Below, piece by piece: positions 34,981 to 43,907 of a stretch of DNA of 49,492 bases. The notes beneath the pieces are model-generated. The model did not search any database, was not told where the DNA came from, and saw nothing but the letters and a program-made list of their open reading frames with translations. Location: NCBI GenBank assembly GCA_903929765.1, contig CAIYVX010000050.1, positions 1 through 49,492 of the forward strand, in the 5' to 3' direction. Source of the DNA: an uncultured Planctomycetia bacterium. Lineage in GTDB: Bacteria; Planctomycetota; Phycisphaerae; FEN-1346; JAACEH01. The position numbers and the translations under genes are program-made. Within the stretch, counting starts at the first letter, position 1, and every line of letters begins with the position of its first letter.

Positions 34981-37900
34981 ATGGCCACTACTGAACTATC
35001 ACCCACCGGCATCATGCCCGACGGCTCCCAGCAGTTGGACATCAACGGCCGCCCCATCTCCCCGCGCCGCCGGCGCTGGGGCATGAACGTCAACATTCTT
35101 TGCTGCGCCCTGGGCACCTTTTGGGCCGTCAGTTTCTGGCCCGGCTCGGCCCTCTTTTCCATGTTCATGCAGGATCGCCTCGGGGCCACCACCACCCAGA
35201 TCGGTTTTTTCTCGGCCATTGCCGGCCTCGGCATGATGTTCCAGTTCCTCGGCGTCTTCATCTTTGACCGCACCCGCACCAGAAAAGTCGCCTGGGTCAC
35301 CATGGTTCTTTCCTACCGCTTCGTGACCATCGCCGGCGCCGCCTTCGCCATTTACGCTCACATGTATGGCTCCAGCTCCACCCTGATCTGGGCCATGCTG
35401 GCTGTCCTGGGGGCCTCCTTCTCGGTCGCCACCATGGCCTCCAACGCCTGGTGGACCTGGATCGCCGACCTCGCTCCGGATTCCGTGCGCGGGCAGTTCC
35501 TCGGCCGCCGCCAGATTGCCGCGGCGATTTCCACCCTGATCGGCCAGTCGCCGGTCCTGCTCCTGGGCAAGTACGGCAAGGACGCCGCCGGAAACTACAC
35601 CGACGCCGCCGACTGGATTTTCATCTCCATTTTCGTCCTCTGCACCCTTAGCGGCATGTTGGACATCATCTTCCACGCCTTCATTCCCGAACCGGCCCGC
35701 CAGGACCGCCCGGAAAAGGTTTCGTTCCGCGACACCAGCCGCAACTTCCTCGAACCCCTGCAAAACCGCAACTTCCGCCGCTTCATCGTCGCCCAGGCCC
35801 TCAACGCCCTCTCGATGATGTTCTGGGCCCCCTTCGTCTGGCCCTATCTCATCGACAAGACTACTATTAATTGCGGTTACAATCTTTACTTTGTGGCCAA
35901 CGTCGTCTCCACCCTGGTCACGCTGGTCAGTTCGCGCTACTGGGGCCTCCTGATCGACCGCTACGGGGCCAAACCCATCGTCGCCCTCACCTCCCTCGCC
36001 GGCCTCTCCGCCGTCTACCTCCTCTTCATCAACCACGATAACGCCTTCGCCCTGATCGTGGCCTTGAGCGTCCTGGGCGGTTTCCTCTGGGGCGGCAACA
36101 ACCTCGCCGGCGCCCAGTTGATGCTCTCCCTCTCCCCGCAGAAAAACCGCAACGCCTACGTCGCCACCTACGCCTCGCTCTGCGGCCTGACCCTCTTCGT
36201 CGGACCCTGGCTGGCCGGTTGGTTCGGCGAGCAGACTAAACTCTACCTCGCCCACCTCGACTACCAGTGGGTCCTCACGCCCACCGGCACCGTCGTCACC
36301 TACATGCAGGTCCTGGCCGTGATCGCCGTGGTCATGCGGATTTTCTTTTTGCCGCTCCTCTTGCGCGTCAAGGAAGGCGACGAAAAGCCCATCGGTCTCG
36401 TCCTGGCCACCCTCGTCAGCACCAGCCAGTTCCGCACCCTCTACGCCATGAGGATGATCGCCGGACGCGACACCTCCAAAAAACTCTCCGTCCTGCGCGG
36501 ACTGGAGTCTCCGACCGACCGCCTCGCCGTCGAAGACCTGATCCGCCAGGTTCACGACGCCGACCCCCGCGTCCGCCACGAAGCCGCCATGGCCCTCGGC
36601 CGCGTCGGCGGGCCCGAGGCCGTGGCGACCCTGACCGCCATGCTCAACGACCCCCAGGGCGACCTCCGCGCCGAGGCCGCCGCTGCCCTCGGCCTCACCG
36701 CCGACTCCGCCGCCGTCGCGCCGCTCCTGGCCAGGATCGACGATCCCGACGTCGCCGTCCGCGAACAGGTCGCCGGCGCTCTCGGCGAACTGCAGGCCCC
36801 CGAAGCCGCCGAACCACTGGTCGCCCTCCTCAAACGCGACGAATCGCCCGCCGTCTTCGGCCGCGCCGCCCAGGCCCTGGCCCGCCTCGGCGTCATCGAC
36901 GCCATCTGGGACATCGTCCCGCGCATGCACCGCACCGCCAACCTCGGCCTCCGGCGCGAACTGGCCACCGCCATCGGCAACGTCCTGGGCAGCCCCGGAC
37001 AGTTCTATGTCCTGCTCAACGACGAGTTGCGCCGCCCCGGCCGCCGCGCCGCCGCACTGGCCCGCACCATCTCCCGGCGTCTGCTCTGCCGGGCCGGAAC
37101 TCTGGCCAAAACCGGCCAGACCAACGAAGGTCAGCACCTCAAGACCGCCGCCAAGGCCATCAGGCAAGCCGGCCGGGACGCCACCGCCGGTCGTCACGGC
37201 GAAGCCCTCGACCTGATGCAACGCGGCGTGCTGGAAATCCTGTCCGGTCTCTACGACTTCGCCGGACCCGACGAACTCGCCGAGGAATTTGCCCTGAGCC
37301 GCTCCAGCCGCCTGGGCGCCGGTCTCTGGATGCTCCAGAACGCCGGCGAATATGCCCGCGGCCCGCAACCGGAACCAGAAATGGTCCGCCTCGACGCCCT
37401 GCTCGGCCTCTACGCCATTGGCGAATTCATCGAACGCTCGCCGGTGCTCAAGGGCCGCACCTGGCCGCTGGCCGACCGCGTCCGGGCCTGGTTCCGACCC
37501 CGCCCCGGCCGGGCGCGACAGAGGGTCCTCACCGAATTGCGACGCATCGAACGGGAAAACGCTTTCACCAATTGGGCCTCGCGCCCGAAAACGGCAGCGC
37601 GGCTGGTGGCCCTCCTCGACGACGCCGAACCCGCCGTCCGCCGCGAGGCCGCCCTGGCCCTCGGCCGTTTCGGCGGCGACCTGGCCGTCGAAACACTCCT
37701 GGCCCGCCTCGACGATCCCGACTGCGACCTTCAGGCCGAGGTCGTCATGGCTCTCGGTCTGACCGGCGACGCCCGGGCTGCCGACCCGCTCCTGGCCAAG
37801 CTGGCCAGCCCCAACGAAATTATCCGCGAATATGCCGCCCACGCCCTCGGCGAACTCGGGCGCCCCGAAGTCGCCCAGGCCCTCATGGAACTCGTCCGCC

Positions 37901-38514
37901 GCGACCCTTCGCCCAACGTCTTCGGTCGCGGGGCTTTAGCCCTGGCCCGCCTCGGCGCCCTGGAGGCCGTCTGGGAAATCATGCCGCGCATGCACCAGAG
38001 TCACGATGTCGGCCTGCGCCGCCAATTGGCCATGGCCGTGGGCAACCTCATCGGCCGCCCCGGAGAGTTCTACGACCTCTTGAACGAGGAGATTCACAAA
38101 CCGGGCAGCCGCGTCGTCGAAATCGCCCGTCAGACCGCCACGGTCCTGCGCCGCAAGGCCAAACGCAGCCAGGCCGGGCCGCAGGCCGACCAGGCGCCGC
38201 ACCTGTTGATTTCCGCCCAACAAGGCGAACTCGCCGCCGAGGAGTTTGAGTTCCAACGCTATGACTTGGCCCTGGAACAGCAGGTCACGGCCACCCTGGA
38301 AATGCTCCGGGCGCTATATAACCTGAAGAGTTCGCAAGCCGTCGCCGTGGAATGGGTACTCGAACGCAATCGCGAACTCGGCCTCGGCCTCTGGTGGCTC
38401 GAAAAGGCCCTCGACCAGGCCCGCCAGCGCCGCAGCAGTCCCGAAACGCTACACCTGGACACCCTCCTGGGTTTCCATTTCCTCCACTCGTTTGCGCGAG
38501 CGTTGGAGAAGTGA
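34981..38514 (+). CDS. MFS-like transporter fused to duplicated HEAT-repeat region
   Basis: 1177 residues from the ATG at 34981; ribosome site weak. Residues about 30-480 form a 12-segment major-facilitator pattern (FDRTRTRKVAWV loop, LAGWFGEQT). A long soluble part follows with PBS-lyase/HEAT repeats of the ADPRVRHEAAMALGRVGG type. It consists of two homologous halves (about 500-830 and 870-1177). Each half holds HEAT repeats, then a block RRELATAIGN.. GQFYVLLNDE / RRQLAMAVGN..GEFYDLLNEE, then a helical block GLWMLQN.. / GLWWLEK... The transported substrate is unknown; the cytoplasmic HEAT region presumably binds a partner. Only non-recombinase gene on the plus strand. Confidence 0.88.
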   Translation: MATTELSPTGIMPDGSQQLDINGRPISPRRRRWGMNVNILCCALGTFWAVSFWPGSALFSMFMQDRLGATTTQIGFFSAIAGLGMMFQFLGVFIFDRTRTRKVAWVTMVLSYRFVTIAGAAFAIYAHMYGSSSTLIWAMLAVLGASFSVATMASNAWWTWIADLAPDSVRGQFLGRRQIAAAISTLIGQSPVLLLGKYGKDAAGNYTDAADWIFISIFVLCTLSGMLDIIFHAFIPEPARQDRPEKVSFRDTSRNFLEPLQNRNFRRFIVAQALNALSMMFWAPFVWPYLIDKTTINCGYNLYFVANVVSTLVTLVSSRYWGLLIDRYGAKPIVALTSLAGLSAVYLLFINHDNAFALIVALSVLGGFLWGGNNLAGAQLMLSLSPQKNRNAYVATYASLCGLTLFVGPWLAGWFGEQTKLYLAHLDYQWVLTPTGTVVTYMQVLAVIAVVMRIFFLPLLLRVKEGDEKPIGLVLATLVSTSQFRTLYAMRMIAGRDTSKKLSVLRGLESPTDRLAVEDLIRQVHDADPRVRHEAAMALGRVGGPEAVATLTAMLNDPQGDLRAEAAAALGLTADSAAVAPLLARIDDPDVAVREQVAGALGELQAPEAAEPLVALLKRDESPAVFGRAAQALARLGVIDAIWDIVPRMHRTANLGLRRELATAIGNVLGSPGQFYVLLNDELRRPGRRAAALARTISRRLLCRAGTLAKTGQTNEGQHLKTAAKAIRQAGRDATAGRHGEALDLMQRGVLEILSGLYDFAGPDELAEEFALSRSSRLGAGLWMLQNAGEYARGPQPEPEMVRLDALLGLYAIGEFIERSPVLKGRTWPLADRVRAWFRPRPGRARQRVLTELRRIERENAFTNWASRPKTAARLVALLDDAEPAVRREAALALGRFGGDLAVETLLARLDDPDCDLQAEVVMALGLTGDARAADPLLAKLASPNEIIREYAAHALGELGRPEVAQALMELVRRDPSPNVFGRGALALARLGALEAVWEIMPRMHQSHDVGLRRQLAMAVGNLIGRPGEFYDLLNEEIHKPGSRVVEIARQTATVLRRKAKRSQAGPQADQAPHLLISAQQGELAAEEFEFQRYDLALEQQVTATLEMLRALYNLKSSQAVAVEWVLERNRELGLGLWWLEKALDQARQRRSSPETLHLDTLLGFHFLHSFARALEK

Positions 38515-38591
38515 TGTTTCCGGGTTCCGTTGCTGTTTCGTCCCATACCATTGACGCCATGTTCTCGCCAGGAAATCACCGGACGGAATCT

Positions 38592-38633
38592 GACTTCATG
38601 ATTGGATATTGAGTGTTGGTTATTGGATATTCG
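38592..38633. repeat. TATCCAAT-type dispersed repeat, copy 1
   Basis: ACTTCATGATTGGATATTGAG followed by TGTTGGTTATTGGATATTCG. The same sequence in both orientations makes the large palindrome upstream of fabD (42781-42890). It lies just after the MFS-HEAT gene. Confidence 0.75.
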
Positions 38634-38681
38634 TTGTTTTTTTGCGGGGAAATACGCGAAAAATGCCGGCATTGAACGGCT

Positions 38682-39182
38682 CTACCCCAAACTGCGAATC
38701 GTCTCTTCTCTCGGCAGAATCTGATCGATCCGCAGGCCGAACTTCTCGCCGACTTTGACTGCGATGCCGCGGCCGATCGACTGGTTGTTGACCAGAAGTT
38801 CCAGCGGTTGTTCGGCGCTCTTGGCAAACTCGATGATGCTGCCCGGCGAAACATCGATGATTTCGCCCAGCGGCAGACGCTTGTCGGCCAGCTTGACGAT
38901 CACCGGGACGGAGACCCTGAGAATGCGGCGGATCTCGGGCGAAAGCTCCGGCCCGAGTTGAAACGGCAACTCGCCGCCCATGGGCGCCTCCAACTCGGCC
39001 AGCGCCGGGGCAGGGGCCTCAAATTCCGGTGGCGCTTCGGCGGCCGCTTCAACCGGCGCTGCTTCGGCGGGCGCAACTTCAGTCGCCGCAACTTCCGTCG
39101 CGACTTCCTCGGGCGCAGCCTCAGCGACCACCGGCGTTTCGCCGCTCGTCACGCTGCTCTGTACGGTTTGTTCTTCAGCCAT
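38682..39182 (-). CDS. fliN: FliN/SpoA-family (flagellar switch or secretion C-ring) protein
   Basis: 166 residues. An Ala/Glu/Pro-rich leader (about 1-70) precedes a SpoA domain: ILRVSVPVIVKLADKRLPLG, ...DVSPGSIIEF, ...LLVNNQSIGRGIAV, ...GEKFGLRI. This is the FliN fold, which builds the cytoplasmic switch ring of the flagellar motor; homologues serve type III secretion. No other flagellar gene is in the window; it is isolated between the MFS-HEAT gene and fabF, so the gene symbol is by homology only. Confidence 0.8.
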   Translation of the reverse strand: MAEEQTVQSSVTSGETPVVAEAAPEEVATEVAATEVAPAEAAPVEAAAEAPPEFEAPAPALAELEAPMGGELPFQLGPELSPEIRRILRVSVPVIVKLADKRLPLGEIIDVSPGSIIEFAKSAEQPLELLVNNQSIGRGIAVKVGEKFGLRIDQILPREETIRSLG

Positions 39183-39290
39183 GGCCTTCCTACATTATCT
39201 CCGGCCGTTCCGCGTGGCGGAACAGTCCGATAATCTCACCTCTCTTATATCGGGTGGAAGTCGGCTCAGGCTACAGGATTTATTGTGCGA

Positions 39291-40529
39291 TTAAACCCGC
39301 CGGACCAAAATGCAGGCGTTGTGCCCGCCAAAGCCGAAGGAGTTGCTCATCGCCACGTCGATCTTCCGCTGCTGCGGCACCTTCGGCACGAAGTTCAGGT
39401 CGAACCCTTCTTCCGGGTGGTCGAGATTCAACGTGGCGTGGGCCACCTGATCCTTCATGCACATCAGCGTGGCCACCAGTTCCACCGCCCCCGAGCCGCC
39501 CAGGAGGTGGCCGATGGAGCTCTTGGTGCTGGAGATGGCCAGCCGCGAAGCCTGCGGGCCGAAAACGGTCTTGATCGCTTTGACTTCCGACACGTCGCCC
39601 AGCGAGGTGCTGGTGCCGTGGGCGTTGATGTAATCCACCGCCTCGACCGGCAGACCCGCGTCGCGCAGGGCATCCTGCATGGCGTGCGCCGCTCCGGCCC
39701 CGTCGGCGTCGGGCGCCGTGATGTGCGATCCGTCGGCCGAGAGGCCGTACCCGGCGACCTCGGCGTAGATGGTCGCCCCGCGCGCCCGGGCGTGCTCGAA
39801 TTCTTCCAGAACCAGAACGGCGGCGCCTTCGCCCATGACGAAACCGTCGCGGTCTCGGTCGAACGGCCGGCTGGCCCGTTGCGGCTCGTTGTTGCGCGTC
39901 GAGAGGGCCTTCATCGCGCAGAATCCCGCCACGCCCAGCCGTGTCACCGCCGCTTCCGAACCCCCGGTGATCATTACCTCGGCCTCGCCGCGGCGGATGA
40001 CCTCCAAGGCGTCGCCCATCGCGTTGGTCGCGCTGGCACACGCCGACGCCACGCCCCAATTCGGCCCCTTCAGACCCCAGCGAATCGAGACCAGACCAGA
40101 CGCCGCATTGATCATCAGCTTCGGCACAAAAAACGCCGAGACACGGTCCGGGCCTTTGGTGAGAAGACGCTCGAACTGCGACTCGATCTCATGCAACCCG
40201 CCGATCCCGGAGCCGATGACCACCCCGGTGCGGTACGGGTCGCCCGTGGTGAAATCCAGGCCCGAGTCGGCGACGGCCTGACTCGCCGCCGCCAGAGCAA
40301 ACTGGGCGAAGCGATCGATCCGTTTGATCTCGCGACCGTCGATGTACTTGGCCGGATCGAACGTGACTACCTCGCCGGCGATCCGCGCCTCGTACCCCGT
40401 GGCGTCGAACTGACGTATAGGTCCGATGCCGCTCTCCCCGGCCAGGAGGCGGCGCCAGAACTCAGGAACGGTTTCTCCCAGCGAGGAAATGACGCCCAGG
40501 CCGGTGATGACGACTCGACGATCTGTCAT
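39291..40529 (-). CDS. fabF: Beta-ketoacyl-ACP synthase II
   Basis: 412 residues, standard FabF length. Cys164 in SACASAT, His304 in NAHGTST and His341 in STKSSIGHL are all present, and NSFGFGGHN closes the active site. Last gene of the rpmF-to-fabF fatty-acid operon, 90 bases after acpP. This is the housekeeping elongation enzyme, to be contrasted with the pathway KS at 12517. Confidence 0.95.
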   Translation of the reverse strand: MTDRRVVITGLGVISSLGETVPEFWRRLLAGESGIGPIRQFDATGYEARIAGEVVTFDPAKYIDGREIKRIDRFAQFALAAASQAVADSGLDFTTGDPYRTGVVIGSGIGGLHEIESQFERLLTKGPDRVSAFFVPKLMINAASGLVSIRWGLKGPNWGVASACASATNAMGDALEVIRRGEAEVMITGGSEAAVTRLGVAGFCAMKALSTRNNEPQRASRPFDRDRDGFVMGEGAAVLVLEEFEHARARGATIYAEVAGYGLSADGSHITAPDADGAGAAHAMQDALRDAGLPVEAVDYINAHGTSTSLGDVSEVKAIKTVFGPQASRLAISSTKSSIGHLLGGSGAVELVATLMCMKDQVAHATLNLDHPEEGFDLNFVPKVPQQRKIDVAMSNSFGFGGHNACILVRRV

Positions 40530-40576
40530 CTGCTTGAACTACTCCTAACGGAATAGGCTTAAGTCAAAGGGTAGGG

Positions 40577-40592
40577 CGGGTCAGCAGACCCG
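40577..40592. repeat. Short hairpin between acpP and fabF
   Basis: CGGGTC and GACCCG around loop AGCA. A GGCTTAAG heptamer-like piece lies at 40552-40559, echoing the arrays near the KS genes. Confidence 0.45.
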
Positions 40593-40619
40593 ACCGCTAA
40601 GGCCGAAAAATCGCCGAGA

Positions 40620-40862
40620 CTACTTCGCCGTGCCGTGCTGATTAATGTAGTCCATGGCCTGGCCGACGGTCTGAATCTTCTCGGCGTCCTCGTCCGAGAT
40701 CGAAATGTCGAACTCGTCCTCAAGCTCCATGACCAGTTCGACCGTGTCGAGCGAGTCCGCTCCCAGGTCGTTGACGAACGACGTTTCCTTGGTGATCTGG
40801 GCCTTGTCCACGCCCATCTGCTCGGCTACGATATTGATGACCCGTTCTTCGATTGACGCCAC
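40620..40862 (-). CDS. acpP: Acyl carrier protein
   Basis: 80 residues from a GTG at 40862 with GGAGG eight bases upstream; earlier in-frame ATG codons would add an untypical leader. Ser37 in [10 protein letters not shown] carries phosphopantetheine. The acidic helices ([34 protein letters not shown]) match standard bacterial ACP. It carries acyl chains for the surrounding fab enzymes. Confidence 0.95.
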   Translation of the reverse strand: MASIEERVINIVAEQMGVDKAQITKETSFVNDLGADSLDTVELVMELEDEFDISISDEDAEKIQTVGQAMDYINQHGTAK

Positions 40863-40944
40863 TTTACCATCCTCCATTTGTGTCCTTAGCTGTCCAGTTT
40901 CCAGGAGCCGCGAACCCATCGGGGCCCGGCGCTCCCCACCTTTA

Positions 40945-41691
40945 TCACATCACCATGCCGCCGTCAACGGCTATGGTCTGGCCGGTTATGTAGGCCGAGT
41001 CGTCGTCGGCAAAAAAGGCCACGGCCTGGGCCACGTCTTCCGGCTGGCCCGCCCGCTTCAGCGGAATCGTCTGCATGAATTTTTCTTTCACTTCCGCCGG
41101 CAGCACCGCCGTCATGTCCGTCTCGATGAAGCCCGGCGCCACCGCGTTGGCCGTCACGTTCCGCCCGGCCAGTTCCCGGGCCACCGTCTTGGTCAGGCCC
41201 AGCACGCCCGACTTCGAGGCCGCGTAATTCGCCTGGCCGGGGTTGCCGACCAGACCGGAAACGCTGGCAATGTTGACGATCCGCCCCCGACGCGACCGAA
41301 TCATGTACCGCGCCGCCACCTTGCACATCAGGAACGTGCCCTTCAAGTTCACGTTGATCACCGCGTCCCAGGCGCTCACTTCCATCCGCAGCAGCAAATC
41401 GTCGCGGGTAATCCCGGCGTTGTTCACCAGGATATCGATGCCCCCGAAGTCCGTGTTGACCTGATCGACCACCCGCTCCACGTCCTGCTCGTTGGTCACG
41501 TCGAGCTTGTAGCCTTTGGCCAGCGGCGCGCCCGCCGCCGTGCATTCCTCGACCACCTTGGCCATTTTTTCCGGGTCGAGGACGTCCAGCAGAACGATCT
41601 TCGCCCCGCCGGCGGCCAGCTTCAACGCGATGGCCCGACCGATGCCACGACCTCCGCCGGTGATCAGGGCTACTCGATTTTTCACGCCCAT
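40945..41691 (-). CDS. fabG: 3-oxoacyl-ACP reductase
   Basis: 248 residues, classical SDR. NADPH motif TGGGRGIG (11-18), NNAG (90-93), and catalytic Ser143, Tyr156 and Lys160 (NYAASK); C-terminal [13 protein letters not shown]. It reduces 3-oxoacyl-ACP. It is the only recognised ketoreductase of this type in the window and could also serve the ketosynthase cluster. Confidence 0.95.
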   Translation of the reverse strand: MGVKNRVALITGGGRGIGRAIALKLAAGGAKIVLLDVLDPEKMAKVVEECTAAGAPLAKGYKLDVTNEQDVERVVDQVNTDFGGIDILVNNAGITRDDLLLRMEVSAWDAVINVNLKGTFLMCKVAARYMIRSRRGRIVNIASVSGLVGNPGQANYAASKSGVLGLTKTVARELAGRNVTANAVAPGFIETDMTAVLPAEVKEKFMQTIPLKRAGQPEDVAQAVAFFADDDSAYITGQTIAVDGGMVM

Positions 41692-41722
41692 ACGCCGCTC
41701 CTTGTTACTTCTTCTTTTGAAG

Positions 41723-41741
41723 CCCCCAGCACTGCTGGGGG
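41723..41741. repeat. 8-bp GC-rich hairpin between fabD and fabG
   Basis: CCCCCAGC and GCTGGGGG flank ACT. It lies upstream of fabG on the minus strand. No U-run; may be a processing or REP-type element. Confidence 0.6.
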
Positions 41742-41768
41742 ACGCCGTTTCTTCTTTTGCCGTTGCTG

Positions 41769-41805
41769 TTAATTTTTAATTTTGCATTTTTAATTTTTAA
41801 TTTTT
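41769..41805. repeat. AT-rich TTAATTTT tandem stretch
   Basis: About 37 bases of near-pure A/T with repeated TTAATTTT/ATTTTTAA units, in otherwise GC-rich DNA, directly downstream of fabD and before fabG. Possible promoter-like or repeat-derived segment. Confidence 0.6.
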
Positions 41806-41809
41806 CGCT

Positions 41810-42733
41810 TCACCCCGTCGCACTCGCCGCATCATTCACATTCGTCACCTCAGCGCGCCGCTCAATCTTCTTCATCAGCCCCTTGAGCACCCGACCGGGC
41901 CCGATTTCATAAAACGCATCGTAACCGTCCGCTAACAGACGTTCCATACATTTCTGCCAGAGCACCGCTCCGGTCAACTGCCGCACCAGCAACCCGCGAA
42001 TCTCGGCCGCCCCGGCGTGATATTCCGCCGTCACATTGGCCACCACCGGCAGAGCGAGCGCCGCCAGGCTCACCTTCTCCAGCTCCGCCCGCAGCCCCTC
42101 GGCCGCCGGCGCCATCAGGGCCGAGTGAAAAGCTCCGGCCACTTTCAACTCCACCGCCCGACCGCCCGCCGCCTCGGCCAGCTTCAGCACTTCGCCGCAA
42201 GCCGCCTTCGTCCCCGAAACCACGATCTGTCCGGGGCAGTTGTAGTTAGCGGGCGAGATTGTACCGAGCGACGAAGCGGACTGGCAAATGTTTTTTACCT
42301 GACCTTCGTCCAGCCCCATGATGCTGACCATGCTCGAAGGCGTGGCCGTCGCCGCCGCTTGCATCAATTCGCCGCGCCGCCGCGTCAGCCGGACCCCGTC
42401 CTCAAACGTCAAGGCTCCCGCCGCCCACAGCGCCGTATATTCCCCGAGGCTCAGTCCCGCAGCCGCCTGCGGCTGAAAGTGCCGCCCCGGGCCGACCTGC
42501 CGAAACACCTCCGCCAGGGCCACCGACGTCACGAAGATCGCCGGCTGGCTCACGTCGGTCGCGTTCAGGGCCTCTTCCGGCCCCTCGAAACAAATCTTCG
42601 ACAGGCCAAACCCCAGAATCCGGTCGGCCTGCTCGAAAATCTCGCGGGCCAGCGGCTGGGCGGCACAGAGATCGCGACCCATGCCCACGACCTGGGCCCC
42701 CTGGCCGGGAAAAAGATACGCGATTTTTGGCAC
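41810..42733 (-). CDS. fabD: Malonyl-CoA:ACP transacylase
   Basis: 307 residues from a GTG at 42733 with CAGGAG upstream; the longer frame runs through the TATCCAAT repeat and is not protein-like. Features: YLFPGQGAQ at the start, nucleophile Ser95 in GLSLGEY, and catalytic His203 in GAFHSALM. It loads malonyl units onto ACP. It probably serves both the primary pathway and the upstream KS cluster. Confidence 0.93.
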   Translation of the reverse strand: MPKIAYLFPGQGAQVVGMGRDLCAAQPLAREIFEQADRILGFGLSKICFEGPEEALNATDVSQPAIFVTSVALAEVFRQVGPGRHFQPQAAAGLSLGEYTALWAAGALTFEDGVRLTRRRGELMQAAATATPSSMVSIMGLDEGQVKNICQSASSLGTISPANYNCPGQIVVSGTKAACGEVLKLAEAAGGRAVELKVAGAFHSALMAPAAEGLRAELEKVSLAALALPVVANVTAEYHAGAAEIRGLLVRQLTGAVLWQKCMERLLADGYDAFYEIGPGRVLKGLMKKIERRAEVTNVNDAASATG

Positions 42734-42782
42734 GGGTGAAGCTCCTGTATCCTCAATGCGGCTTGCAGCTTTAAAACAGCGA

Positions 42783-42889
42783 ATATCCAATATCCAACAC
42801 TCAATATCCAATCATGAAGGAAAGAAAAAGGCAAAAACCGGAGTCCGTACTTCATGATTGGTTATTGGATATTGGGTGTTGGATATTGG
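42783..42889. repeat. Large inverted pair of TATCCAAT repeats
   Basis: Left arm (about 42783-42818) reads ATATCCAATATCCAACACTC, ending ...CCAATCATGAA. Right arm (about 42851-42889) is its inverse with a seven-base insertion, TTCATGATTGGTTATTGG and so on. The arms enclose about 32 bases. A single copy lies at 38592-38633. It fills most of the gap between fabH and fabD. Confidence 0.8.
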
Positions 42890-42914
42890 CTGTCTCCGCT
42901 AACCACCCAAGAAC

Positions 42915-43907
42915 CTAAAACTTCACAACCGCGCTCGCCCAGCTCAACCCGCCTCCAAACGCCACCAGAATCACCGCATCTCCCGCCCGAATTCGCCCTT
43001 CCTCCCGGGCCTGGGCCAACGCCATCGGCACGCTGGCCGCGCTGGTATTGCCATACTTCTGAATATTCACCATGATCTTCTCCGGCGGGAACCCCAGCCG
43101 ACCCACCGCCGAGTCGATGATCCGCGTGTTCACCTGGTGCGGCACCACCATGGCCACGTCGTCCACCGTCAGGTGGCAGGCCGCCATGGCTTCCTGAACC
43201 AGCGCCTGCATCTTCTCCACCGCGAACCGGAAGACCTCGCGGCCGTGAATGACCATCTTGTTTTCCTGCGCTTCGAGTCCTGCCGCCGTGACCTGATTTC
43301 GCGTCCCGCCCGCCGGCGTGATCATCAACTCCGCCCCCACGCCGTCGATCCCCAGTTGGCAATAGATGATGCCCTGGTCCGGCTCCGCGCGACCTTCCAG
43401 CACCACCGCTCCGGCCCCGTCGCCGAACAGGATGCAACTGGCCCGGTCCTGATAATTGGTGATGCGGCTGAGCGTTTCCGCCCCGATCACCAGCGCCCGC
43501 CGCGCAATCCCCGACATGATCGCCCCGCGGCCCATCGCCAAGCCATAGACGAACCCCGAGCACGCCGCCTCCAGGTCGAACCCGCCGCACTTCGGTATGC
43601 CCAGCTTGTGCTGCACCAGCGCCGCCGTGGCCGGAAAAATGTAGTCGGGGGTAATGGTGGAAACAATCACCAGGTCGATGTCGGCCGGCGTCAGCTTCGC
43701 ATCGGCCAGCGCCGCCCGCGCCGCCGCAACCGCCAGGTCGCTCGTGAATTCGCCCTCGGCCGCGATGTGCCGTTCCTTGATCCCCGTGCGCGAAGTGATC
43801 CACTCGTCGTTGGTCTCGACGATCTTGGAAAAATCCTCGTTGGTCATGACGCGGGCGGGGACATAGCGGCCCGTGCCGACCACTTTCACGCTCTGAATCG
43901 ATTTCAC
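42915..43907 (-). CDS. fabH: Beta-ketoacyl-ACP synthase III
   Basis: 330 residues from a GTG at 43907 overlapping the plsX stop (ACGTGA); the longer frame upstream lies inside plsX. Catalytic Cys116 (AACSG), His257 (PHQVN) and Asn287 (YGNTSAAS) are present. It starts fatty-acid synthesis by condensing acetyl-CoA with malonyl-ACP. Confidence 0.95.
   Translation of the reverse strand: MKSIQSVKVVGTGRYVPARVMTNEDFSKIVETNDEWITSRTGIKERHIAAEGEFTSDLAVAAARAALADAKLTPADIDLVIVSTITPDYIFPATAALVQHKLGIPKCGGFDLEAACSGFVYGLAMGRGAIMSGIARRALVIGAETLSRITNYQDRASCILFGDGAGAVVLEGRAEPDQGIIYCQLGIDGVGAELMITPAGGTRNQVTAAGLEAQENKMVIHGREVFRFAVEKMQALVQEAMAACHLTVDDVAMVVPHQVNTRIIDSAVGRLGFPPEKIMVNIQKYGNTSAASVPMALAQAREEGRIRAGDAVILVAFGGGLSWASAVVKF

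Noticed and set aside
34999-37842. 947-codon open frame antisense to the MFS-HEAT gene
   Set aside because: It mirrors the Ala/Gly/Arg-rich HEAT coding sequence; the translation is low-complexity Gly/Glu-rich with no domain, and the plus-strand gene has clear families.
36267-38249. 660-codon plus-strand frame
   Set aside because: Arg/Pro/Gly-rich shadow of the same gene in another frame; no recognisable motif.
42734-42811. N-terminal extension of fabD
   Set aside because: The extra 26 codons translate the TATCCAAT repeat; the GTG at 42733 has a ribosome site and gives the standard start.
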